Assembly: GCA_017405865.1 (NCBI GenBank)
Contig: JAFQZN010000022.1
Location: 62,001-126,000, forward strand
DNA from: Oscillospiraceae bacterium
GTDB taxonomy: Bacteria > Bacillota > Clostridia > Oscillospirales > Oscillospiraceae
Direction: 5' to 3'
Length of the DNA: 64,000 bases
The notes below the pieces were generated by a model. That model was not told where the DNA came from. It did no database searches and worked only from the letters and a program-made list of their open reading frames with translations. The position numbers and the translations under genes are program-made. Positions 9,801-15,145 of this stretch are shown piece by piece (the first letter of the stretch is position 1; each line of letters starts with the position of its first letter).

Positions 9801-11641
9801 CCTACTACATGGCTGGTCCCGCGATCTCCGTCGTTAATACGGGCGAGATGCTCGCCGACGAGAGAGATCTGCCCGGCTCCGGTCTCTACTTCGACATGGA
9901 AGAGAACGCCGCGCCTGCCGACCGTACATGGAAGCAGGAGTATTCTCCAGTGAGCGCTGACTGCCTCAAGCTGATCCGCGACGGCAAGACCCATTCCATC
10001 GGCATCCCGAGCCACGGCACCATTGTCAAATTCACCGCGACGGAATACTTCCTCAAGCTGGATCCATGGTCGATCGGTTCCTACGTGCCGATCCGCGACG
10101 GCGATATCCTGATTATCGGCGGTTCCTTCATCAACGTGGGCGAGTACGGCGGTACGATGCTGAACATTCCGGAAACGTACGTCTTCTTCCGCAACGGCAA
10201 GGCGATCATCGCCAAGTCCATGGGCGAGGTCGAGCTTGCCGAGGATGAAAGCCTCCGGCTTGCGCCGGAGAACGTTCCCGAGGGCGAGACGGTCGTCTGG
10301 CTCTGCGAGAACGAGAAGCGGCTGCGCGTAGATGAGAACGGCAACGTGACCGCTCTGAGCAACCGCGGCAAGATCCGCGTGTTCGCCACCGTCGGTAAGG
10401 CGTCCTATTTCTGGACGGTGAAGATGTACGAGGAAACCGAGTTCGGCAAGGTCTACCTCCCGTCCTCGGACAATGATCTTCCCTTCGGCGTTTGGTGCGG
10501 CTCGTACCATGCGTTCACGAACAAAGAGCTCGACAGGCTGGCGGACGCCGGCGTGACGCTCCTGATCGGCGTGAAGGAGGAGCAGACCGGCGACGGTGGC
10601 ATGTGGTCGCTGCTGAACCGTGCGAGAGATCACGGCATTTCCGTGATTGCCGACATCATCGGCTGGGACGGCGAAACGCAGTTCACCTATGCCAGACACC
10701 CCGCGCTCAAGGGCTTCCTCGTCTGGAACGATCCTTCCAGCGCAGATCTCGAAGCGCTCGCCGCGCTGAAGACGAGCTTTGACGCGCTGATGCCCGAGGA
10801 ACTGGACTTCTACGTCCAGCTTGGCGCAAAGACCGTTTCCTACGAAGCCTTGTCAGACGGCTCGGCGGCAGAGGACGTCTCCGCGTTCATTCGCGCGGTG
10901 CAGCCCGATCAGATTTCCTTTACGTCCGACGCTCCGGAAAAGGACGGAGACGGCTTCAAACTGCCGGAGGCGTATTTCAACCTGTTCGGCGTTCTGGCGC
11001 AGAGCGCGAAAAACGCCGCTCTTCCGCTGACCTATACGATGCCGGTCGCCGACACGGACGAAGCCCTGCTTCGCTGGCAAGCTGCACTGGGCCTGACCTT
11101 CGGCGCAACGTCCGTCAACCATTACGCCTATGCTACCGCACAGGACGGCAGCGACGCGATGGTCGATCCCGACAGTCACAAGGCAACGGACCTGCTTGAC
11201 GACATCGAAACGGTCAATCGTGAATACCGCAGCTGGAGCGACATCATCCTCAGCTATTTCTGGCTCGGCATTTCCAAGGCGGACGTCGGTCAGACCAATC
11301 CGCTGCTGGAGGCGCTGAAGACCGACGTGCCGGTGAGCACCTACGGTTGGCTGGCAGACGCAGAGAGCGATCGGGATCTTCTCATCGGCAGCTACGTCAA
11401 TGAATTCGGCGAATACGCCTATATGATCACCAACGCAGACGCCGCCGCAAGTGCGGACGGCTTCGCAAGCCTCGCAATGGCAGGCGGCAAGGTCACCCTG
11501 ACGCTGATGGAAGGCGACTACCGCTGCGTTGCGCTGATCCGTAAGGGCGAGATCACCTACGTCGCGGTCGGCAAGGACCGTACCGTGTCCTTTGAGCTGG
11601 ACGCAAACGAAGGCGTCTTTGTGATCCCCATGATGAACTGA
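3800..11641 (+). CDS. Giant secreted 14-module protein with degenerate TIM-barrel end
   Basis: This 2613-residue protein begins with a signal peptide (about 1-31, hydrophobic core ALTLSALIAISAI). An acidic Thr/Glu-rich stretch follows (about 32-95). I count 14 modules of roughly 105 residues up to about residue 2140. Each opens with a variant of EAGVM, contains YFTMDEN and a D-C-x-KL-x-R-x-G core, and closes with GDILxVEGxF plus a short strand ending in DGS/GxxxF. Thr-Glu-Pro-Ala linkers separate modules 1/2, 2/3 and 5/6. A bacterial-Ig-like segment (about 2140-2215) and a TIM-barrel-like domain (about 2215-2613) follow. That last domain resembles the barrel of the protein at 15146 but lacks its acidic motif. 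No sortase signal or dockerin is visible, and I do not recognise the module. The role is inferred as glycan binding or cell-surface display because the gene overlaps the GH38 gene. Confidence 0.85.
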   Translation: MIHNTLKRFFALTLSALIAISAIEPLAVFAAPAEPDVILEEVDAAPTQTDAVLPETEEALYETEAAFADTDETESTEASEDTTDELLPEADEPAQSEGKREATIEVGVLSADASHPTQESDGMIWTTSVGSVGDTWTDYYAVSDDCVSIIKKGTDTPVGIAQLTNYGTTDGILLNRGSNTFCIRNSQWNLNCAGHSSISPMETGDIIIVSGEFYSKNGTRIHVSTTYITKDENGTLHFSGAAPTEPTEAPTEPTEAPTEPTTAPTEPTEAPGGLIEAGVMNVDEAHPKLNSGSFYFTMEDNDIPYTDGDWDNAFYATSADCLKLIRDSGEATPIAISSPGRGVFVKVSSNLYYMNTGSAWFIGSYSPLRAGDKLIVEGSFTNGTVTFRVTKSTVRVEADGSLIFNESETPTEPTTAPTEPTEAPTEPTEAPTEPTEAPTEPTEAPTEPTEAPTEPTEAPVVLEAGKMYVDDGHPKLNNGSFYFTMDENEIPYTDGDWENAFYATSEDCIKLTRDGAETSVAIPTAGRGVFVKVKENLYYLNTGNPWFIGDSAPLREGDKLTVEGNFTNGEVIFHVTKSTIEVEEDGSLSFNGVKPVQTTVYEVGMMHRSDHEPTSDGLFFTMDENDVPIDTGWSTRYAPVSADVILRTRNGLTTSVGNSAGGTILKYSASGWYIAYWAIGGALQPGDVLTVKGDFTAGNVIIRFPKNVIEMNADGSLTVNGEAPPAGPTVIEAGVMQKDTRQMMPSGIYFRLNENEAPYNSDWTLYYRPEATECVKLVRNGVTMNAGNPLADTIAKFSNTEYYLKTETWMKPDAWPTQEGDILIVEGNFVNEEENVILHFDTNYIAIIDGEAVFSTEYPVIPGPTEPTTAPTEPTEAPTEPTTAPTEPTEAPTEPTSAPTEPTEAPTEPTEAPTEPTEAPAVLEAGKMYVDDGHPKLNNGSFYFTMDENEIPYTDGDWSNAFYATSEDCIKLTRDGAETSVAIPTAGRGVFVKVKENLYYLNTGNPWFIGDSAPLREGDKLTVEGNFTNGTVTFHVTKSTIEVEEDGSLSFNGVKPDPTIIYEVGLMHRSSKEPTSDGFFFTMDENDVPIDTGWSTRYAPVSADVILRTRDGITTSVGNTAGGTILKYAANDWYIANWAIGGALQPGDTLTIEGDFTAGNVIIRFPKNVIEMNADGSLTVNGEKPPAGPTVIEAGVMQKDSRQLLPSGIYFRLDENEAPFNSDWSVYYRPESADCIKLVRDGVTMNAGNPLADTIAKFSNTEYYLKTEEWMKPDAWPLQERDILIIEGNFVNREENVILHFDTNYIAIIDGEAVFSTEYPELPQPHEPILYEVGQMHRSSKAPAADGLFFTMDKNDVPTDATWETRYIPVSRDVIQRTRDGVTTSVGNPAAGTILKYSDTDWYMAYWAIGGALQPGDVLTVEGDFSMGDVTVRFPKNVIEVNEDGSLTVNGEEPPPAPTIIEAGVMQKDRRGRTENGIYFDMEENAAPYDSGWSLYYRPVNAECILLTRNGETTAIGNPAADTFTKFSETEYFLKTEEWMMRGAWPLQEGDILTVSGNFANTEKNVIVHIDTSYIKIRLGQPVFSSEYPTDEPIEVIQAGYMKQDSRPRTSTGIFFTMDENAAPYAKDWTLEYKPMSTACVKLIRNGETYEVAIPERGTITKFNETGYYLKTDTWAMGDMMPVQVGDILVVEGQFVNGETVMEISRSYVSIRSGKTVISTEYPDDSDGDVIEAGVMKPHPVNTGLYVDSENGTCGIYFTMDENAVPEKASDPWNNRFYPVDADCIKLYRNGEEISIANPDAGEIVKFNATAYYLALDRWAHPDVYPITDSDVLLVEGEFTDGSTVFHISRSYVSFLFGAARFTEEYPDGSSDIKIVPLSNIHSDSRGKLETGAYFDAAVNEAPYDRGWTLAYSPLEASSFKLIRNGQTYEVGKPGRETIVKFSATEYFVKADAWSMGSFAPLRDGDVLVIEGQFANGGAGVVIDVPTTYIGIWYGKAFVTSYYMAGPAISVVNTGEMLADERDLPGSGLYFDMEENAAPADRTWKQEYSPVSADCLKLIRDGKTHSIGIPSHGTIVKFTATEYFLKLDPWSIGSYVPIRDGDILIIGGSFINVGEYGGTMLNIPETYVFFRNGKAIIAKSMGEVELAEDESLRLAPENVPEGETVVWLCENEKRLRVDENGNVTALSNRGKIRVFATVGKASYFWTVKMYEETEFGKVYLPSSDNDLPFGVWCGSYHAFTNKELDRLADAGVTLLIGVKEEQTGDGGMWSLLNRARDHGISVIADIIGWDGETQFTYARHPALKGFLVWNDPSSADLEALAALKTSFDALMPEELDFYVQLGAKTVSYEALSDGSAAEDVSAFIRAVQPDQISFTSDAPEKDGDGFKLPEAYFNLFGVLAQSAKNAALPLTYTMPVADTDEALLRWQAALGLTFGATSVNHYAYATAQDGSDAMVDPDSHKATDLLDDIETVNREYRSWSDIILSYFWLGISKADVGQTNPLLEALKTDVPVSTYGWLADAESDRDLLIGSYVNEFGEYAYMITNADAAASADGFASLAMAGGKVTLTLMEGDYRCVALIRKGEITYVAVGKDRTVSFELDANEGVFVIPMMN
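4526..4612 (+). repeat. Thr-Glu-Pro linker repeat 1
   Basis: In-frame repeats of Pro-Thr-Glu-Pro/Ala codons join modules 1 and 2 of the giant secreted protein. Such linkers are usually flexible and surface exposed. Confidence 0.9.
5027..5176 (+). repeat. Thr-Glu-Pro linker repeat 2
   Basis: About 50 codons of PTEP/PTEA repeats lie between modules 2 and 3. The repeated codons vary (gaa/gag, ccg/ccc/cca), so the tract is not a fresh slippage product. Confidence 0.9.
5168..6378 (+). repeat. Three-module block, copy A of an internal duplication
   Basis: Modules 3-5 form a block of about 1.2 kb that is repeated 1383 bases downstream (461 codons) at 6551-7761. Long stretches are identical at the DNA level, for example around GATCCCGACGGCGGGGCG in both copies, with scattered substitutions elsewhere. 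This indicates a fairly recent in-frame tandem duplication of three modules plus one linker. Confidence 0.85.
6389..6559 (+). repeat. Thr-Glu-Pro linker repeat 3
   Basis: About 57 codons of PTEP/PTTA/PTEA repeats lie between modules 5 and 6. This linker separates the two duplicated three-module blocks. Confidence 0.9.
6551..7761 (+). repeat. Three-module block, copy B of an internal duplication
   Basis: This is the second copy of modules 3-5 (here modules 6-8), offset by 1383 bases from copy A. It carries a few replacements, such as an aspartate for asparagine in the repeated receptor-like loop and LQERD for TQEGD near the end of the block. Confidence 0.85.
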
Positions 11642-11651
11642 CCTGCATCTG

Positions 11652-11691
11652 CGCCGGGCAGACCTCCGTCTGCAAACGCGTCTGCCCGGCG
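11652..11691 (+). other. GC-rich hairpin after the giant gene
   Basis: CGCCGGGCAGAC at 11652-11663 pairs perfectly with GTCTGCCCGGCG at 11680-11691 across a 16-base loop. No T-tract follows, so it may be a 3' stabilising stem rather than a terminator. It starts about ten bases after the stop codon. Confidence 0.7.
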
Positions 11692-11720
11692 AATGTCAAT
11701 GTGTCAACTTCAATACACAG

Positions 11721-11752
11721 AAAGAGGACTGCGGTCCTCTTTCTTTTTTTTT
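11721..11752 (+). terminator. Rho-independent terminator of the mannosidase/giant-protein operon
   Basis: AAAGAGGAC pairs with GTCCTCTTT around a TGCG loop and is followed by C and nine T residues. This ends the transcript that carries the GH2, GH38 and giant secreted protein genes. Confidence 0.92.
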
Positions 11753-11877
11753 GAGCAACAGGCGGAAGTCGTAAACGCCCTCTTTTGTAAAGGAAGGTGT
11801 TTGGCGCCCATAATACAGGATGCGAATACGTTGGCGGCTGCAGAAAAGACTCTGACGCTGCGGCTTTGGAAAATTTA

Positions 11878-11896
11878 GGAACCAAGGGACCACTTT
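11878..11896 (+). promoter_or_regulatory. Conserved upstream element (copy 1)
   Basis: This 19-base element starts GGAACCA and ends ACCACTTT. Its last base is 36 bases before the TATAAT of the next promoter. A copy matching at 16 of 19 positions lies at 14953-14971, at nearly the same distance (35 bases) from its own TATAAT. Both contain ACCA repeated eight bases apart. I infer an activator or operator site shared by the two secreted-protein genes. Confidence 0.5.
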
Positions 11897-11910
11897 TCTT
11901 CGCTGCGTTA

Positions 11911-11938
11911 TGGACAATGATACCAGAAATCTTATAAT
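11911..11938 (+). promoter_or_regulatory. Sigma-70-type promoter for the 875-aa secreted protein
   Basis: TGGACA (11911-11916) and TATAAT (11933-11938) are separated by 16 bases. The gene starts 117 bases downstream, leaving a long leader. The rest of the 413-base gap 11642-12054 holds the hairpin, terminator, upstream element and leader stem listed separately; I see no other gene in it. Confidence 0.75.
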
Positions 11939-12014
11939 TAAAGTGTATCAAGGTACATTTTTCGAGCGTTTCCCCAATAGTTCCCGGTTTTTCGTTCCCT
12001 GCTCTGTAACTTTT

Positions 12015-12031
12015 CCGCCAACAAGTGGCGG
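12015..12031 (+). other. Leader hairpin before the 875-aa gene
   Basis: CCGCCA and TGGCGG form a six-base-pair stem just upstream of the AAGGAGGTAA ribosome site. A comparable stem sits at 15104-15123 before the paralogous gene, so the two mRNAs share leader design. Confidence 0.45.
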
Positions 12032-12054
12032 GTAAATTAAAAGGAGGTAACAAA

Positions 12055-14682
12055 ATGAGCAAACATCATCTGAACCGTCTGCTTGCGTTGGTTCTGACAT
12101 TGGCAATGGTGCTGTCGGTCGGCTTCGTGCTGCCGGTCGCTGCGGACGCGCCGATTGAGTTGGGCTATCTGCACGCAAGCGAGGGCACGACGCAGTCGGG
12201 CGGCGGCGAGATCACGCTCTACTGCGACAACGCGATCACCGAGAATTGGCAAAATATGTACGCGGAAAGCGCGGACTGCGTCAAGCTCATTAAGAGCGGC
12301 AACGACACGGTCTATAACATCGGCGCGCTGACCGAGTACGGCACGTCGGACGGCATCCTCGTCAGCCACAGCGACACCGAGCTGGTCCTCCGCAACTCCC
12401 AGTGGAATCTGAACTGCGCCAATCAGAGCAGCGCGTCACCGCTCGCCCACGGCGACACCATCATCGTCGGCGGCAACTTTACCGCGAACGGCGCCGTCTT
12501 CCACATTTCCACCACTTACATCACGAAGGACGCGGACGGCTACATCCACTGCTCCGAGACCTTCGAGGCAGGCGAGCTGTCTTCGCCCACGACCGTCTCT
12601 GACGGCATTACCCTCAATGCAGAGTACAAGTGCTACACCGAGACCTGGGCGCAATTCTATGCGGATGCTGCTTCCAATGTCAAGCTGTTCCGCGACGGCA
12701 ATGAATACAATATCGGCGCGCTGACCGAGTACGGCACGTCGGACGGCATTCTTGTCAGCCGCAACGGCAATGTGCTTTATCTACGCAACTCGCAGTGGAA
12801 CCTCAACTGCACCGGCATCAGCGGACTTTCTCCGATGACGGCTGGCGACGTGATCTACATCGGCGGCACCTTCACCAGCTCGTCCGGGCAGACCATCCAC
12901 ATTCCGGACACCTATATCTCCAAAGACAGCGAAGGCACGCTGACGGTTACGCAGGAGAGTCCCATCCCCTCCGTCATTCAGGCGGGTGCGATGATCGCCG
13001 GCAGCAACACGACGCTCAACAACGGCGGCTTCTATTTCTCGATGGCGGACAACGACATCCCGTATGATACCGGCTGGGCAAACGAGTTCTACGCCACGAG
13101 CGCGGACTGCATCAAGCTCATCCGCGGCGGCGGCACGGAAGCAGACGCTGTTTCCATTGCGCAGACCACTGCGGGCAGAGCCCCCTTCATCAAGTACAGC
13201 GAGAGCGGCTATTACTTCAACGGCAGCGACGCATGGCATCTTGGCGACAATGGACCGCTGGTCAACGGCGACATTCTGATCGTGGAGGGCGAGTTCACCA
13301 ACGGCACGACGACCTTTGAGGTTTCCAAGAGCGTTATCGTGATCGGCGACGACGGCTCGCTGACCTTCACAGACACGGTTCCCGAGCCTCCTATTCAGGC
13401 GGGCGTGATGGAGCTCAATGCAAACCATGCCTCGCTCAATAACGGCGGCTTCTATTTCACGATGCAGGACAACGATATCCCGTATACGGACAACAACTGG
13501 GATAACAGATTCTACGCGACGAGCACGGATTGCGTCAAGCTGGTCCGCGGCGGCGGCACGGAAGAAGACGCTGTCTCCATCGCGCAGACGACGGCGGGCA
13601 GAGCCCCCTTCGTCAAGTATAACCGGAACAGCTACTACTTCGACGGCGGCAACGCTTGGTATATCGGCGACAGCGCACCGCTGCAGAACGGCGATATTCT
13701 GATCGTCGATGGCGAATTCACCAACGGCACGACGAGCTTCATCGTTTCCAAGAGCGTCATCGTGATCGGCAATGACGGTGCGCTGACCTTCACGGACGCG
13801 GTTCCCGCAGCCGATAACGGCCTGAGGATCAACACTGCCTCGCTGACACTGTATGAGGACATCGCGGTGAACTACGCAGCCACAGTGCCGGAGGGCATGA
13901 CCGATCCGTATATGGTCTTCACGGTCGGAGAGCAGAACTACACGGTTACCTCCTCTCGTGAGGATAGCCAGGGCAGGCTGATCTTCACCTTCACGAATCT
14001 GACGCCGGATATGATGGGCGACAATATCAGTGCGACGCTGTACGCCACATCGGACGGAGATCTCGTCAGCTACGCCAAGCCGACCTACAGCATCAAGCAG
14101 TACTGCACCAACGTCATGGCAGCGTATCCGGACAATGCCAAGCTTCAGACCCTCCTGTCGGATATGCTGGTCTACGGCGCGGCAACGCAGCGCTTCACCG
14201 GTCATAACGCAGGCAGCCTCGTGACGGAGGGCTTGGATCTGAACGCATCTGAATTCAGCGCCCTGACCTCCACGGACCGCGCATTAACCGGAACGGAAGA
14301 CACCAACATCAGATGGACAGGCGCAGGTTTGGAATGCGGCAGCCGTATGAACATGTACTTCACGCTCTCTACAACGGCAGGCGCTGCAACCTCGGTCCGC
14401 CTGACCATCAACGGACGCACCAAGGTTTATAATTATGCAGATATGGTGACGAGCGATCCGAACGTTTGCAAGGTGACCTTCCGCGGCATCTCGGCAAGTG
14501 AATACGGCGACGTCGTCACGGCGGTCCTGCTGAACAACGGTACGCAGGTCGGTCAGACGCTGACCTATTCCGTGAATTCCTATGTTTACTCCATGCAGAA
14601 CGACGAAACCGTTGCAAATCTGTCGCGGCTCGTGCAGGCGATCTACAACTACGGCGCCTCTGCAAAGAACTACATCAGCTAA
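12055..14682 (+). CDS. Secreted four-module protein with C-terminal accessory domain
   Basis: This 875-residue protein has a clear signal peptide (MSKHHLNRLLALVLTLAMVL, cleavage probably after VAADA). Four copies of the roughly 105-residue module follow, starting at ELGYLHAS, EAGELSS, QAGAMIAG and QAGVMELN. The C-terminal region of about 290 residues contains the YSIKQYCTNVM and LLSDMLVYGAA stretches. I remember that pattern at the ends of many secreted gut Firmicutes proteins, but its function is unknown to me. The ATG at 12055 is preferred over a GTG at 12025 because AAGGAGGTAA precedes it and the signal peptide begins there. It lacks the TIM barrel of its two paralogues, so it is probably a binding or scaffold component. 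A 45-aa micro-protein follows after 15 bases. Confidence 0.85.
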   Translation: MSKHHLNRLLALVLTLAMVLSVGFVLPVAADAPIELGYLHASEGTTQSGGGEITLYCDNAITENWQNMYAESADCVKLIKSGNDTVYNIGALTEYGTSDGILVSHSDTELVLRNSQWNLNCANQSSASPLAHGDTIIVGGNFTANGAVFHISTTYITKDADGYIHCSETFEAGELSSPTTVSDGITLNAEYKCYTETWAQFYADAASNVKLFRDGNEYNIGALTEYGTSDGILVSRNGNVLYLRNSQWNLNCTGISGLSPMTAGDVIYIGGTFTSSSGQTIHIPDTYISKDSEGTLTVTQESPIPSVIQAGAMIAGSNTTLNNGGFYFSMADNDIPYDTGWANEFYATSADCIKLIRGGGTEADAVSIAQTTAGRAPFIKYSESGYYFNGSDAWHLGDNGPLVNGDILIVEGEFTNGTTTFEVSKSVIVIGDDGSLTFTDTVPEPPIQAGVMELNANHASLNNGGFYFTMQDNDIPYTDNNWDNRFYATSTDCVKLVRGGGTEEDAVSIAQTTAGRAPFVKYNRNSYYFDGGNAWYIGDSAPLQNGDILIVDGEFTNGTTSFIVSKSVIVIGNDGALTFTDAVPAADNGLRINTASLTLYEDIAVNYAATVPEGMTDPYMVFTVGEQNYTVTSSREDSQGRLIFTFTNLTPDMMGDNISATLYATSDGDLVSYAKPTYSIKQYCTNVMAAYPDNAKLQTLLSDMLVYGAATQRFTGHNAGSLVTEGLDLNASEFSALTSTDRALTGTEDTNIRWTGAGLECGSRMNMYFTLSTTAGAATSVRLTINGRTKVYNYADMVTSDPNVCKVTFRGISASEYGDVVTAVLLNNGTQVGQTLTYSVNSYVYSMQNDETVANLSRLVQAIYNYGASAKNYIS

Positions 14683-14697
14683 CGGGAGGAAAGAAGA

Positions 14698-14835
14698 ATG
14701 AAGACGTTTGAACAGCCGATGGTGGAGCTTTCGCGCTTTGATTTGGTGGATAATATCACCACCAGTGCGGAAACCACCGTAACAGAAGAACCCACCACTC
14801 CGACCATCTCTCTTCCGGAAGATCCGGATTTCTGA
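14698..14835 (+). CDS. 45-aa micro-protein, unknown function
   Basis: A 45-residue reading frame starts 15 bases after the preceding stop, with a strong GGGAGGA ribosome site seven bases before the ATG. The protein starts MKTFEQPMVELSRFDLVDN, continues ITTSAETTVTEEPTTPTI and ends SLPEDPDF. It has no signal peptide, membrane segment or cysteine. The layout is an aromatic/acidic leader-like half followed by a Thr/Pro/Glu tail. From memory, short Clostridia proteins beginning like MKxYExPxxExxxFxxEDxITTS are common and uncharacterised; I could not check this. It may be a peptide precursor or a small secreted-protein partner. No modifying enzyme is encoded nearby. Confidence 0.65.
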   Translation: MKTFEQPMVELSRFDLVDNITTSAETTVTEEPTTPTISLPEDPDF

Positions 14836-14857
14836 CCGGTCGTACCCGAAATATTAA

Positions 14858-14893
14858 AACGCCGCGCTGTGGAGTGTTCCGCAGCGCGGCGTT
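14858..14893 (+). terminator. Probable terminator hairpin after the micro-protein
   Basis: AACGCCGCGCTG (14858-14869) pairs with CAGCGCGGCGTT (14882-14893), and the stem extends inward to a GTGT loop. Only a weak TTCCTTCT tail follows. It separates the micro-protein from the next promoter. The 310-base gap 14836-15145 otherwise holds only the regulatory elements listed here. Confidence 0.65.
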
Positions 14894-14952
14894 CCTTCTG
14901 AATTCGGAACGGTTTACCAGCCTTGTCGGAAGGGTGCGCTGTGTAAAATAAG

Positions 14953-14971
14953 GGAACCACAGAACCACTTT
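14953..14971 (+). promoter_or_regulatory. Conserved upstream element (copy 2)
   Basis: This is the second copy of the 19-base element starting GGAACCA and ending ACCACTTT. It lies 35 bases before TATAAT, matching the arrangement at 11878-11896. Confidence 0.5.
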
Positions 14972-14982
14972 GTTCCGTTTTT

Positions 14983-15012
14983 TGTAGATTTTCTACATAT
15001 TTACTCTATAAT
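14983..15012 (+). promoter_or_regulatory. Promoter region with operator-like palindrome
   Basis: TATAAT is at 15007-15012. The -35 region is weak and is overlapped by a perfect palindrome, TGTAGA-TTT-TCTACA (14983-14997). A poor -35 box covered by an inverted repeat fits a regulated promoter. The first paralogue's promoter lacks this palindrome. Confidence 0.55.
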
Positions 15013-15103
15013 AAAAAATGAAAGTGTACATATCTGAACAGTTTCCGGCATGACTCATCATATTCCAAGAGAGCGCAAAATCTTTCACAAACCGTAAACG
15101 CTT

Positions 15104-15123
15104 CCGTCGGCAACCTGCGGCGG
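15104..15123 (+). other. Leader hairpin before the 1571-aa gene
   Basis: CCGTCG can pair with CGGCGG (one T-G pair) around an eight-base loop. It is followed by an A-rich stretch and an AAAGGAGG ribosome site, as in the leader at 12015-12031. Confidence 0.4.
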
Positions 15124-15145
15124 AATACAACAAAGGAGGCAACCA

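Noticed and set aside
3800..11641. Cellulosome dockerin or sortase anchor in the giant protein
   Set aside because: No paired calcium-binding dockerin loops and no LPxTG-type motif with a final helix were found; the protein ends directly after the barrel-like domain.
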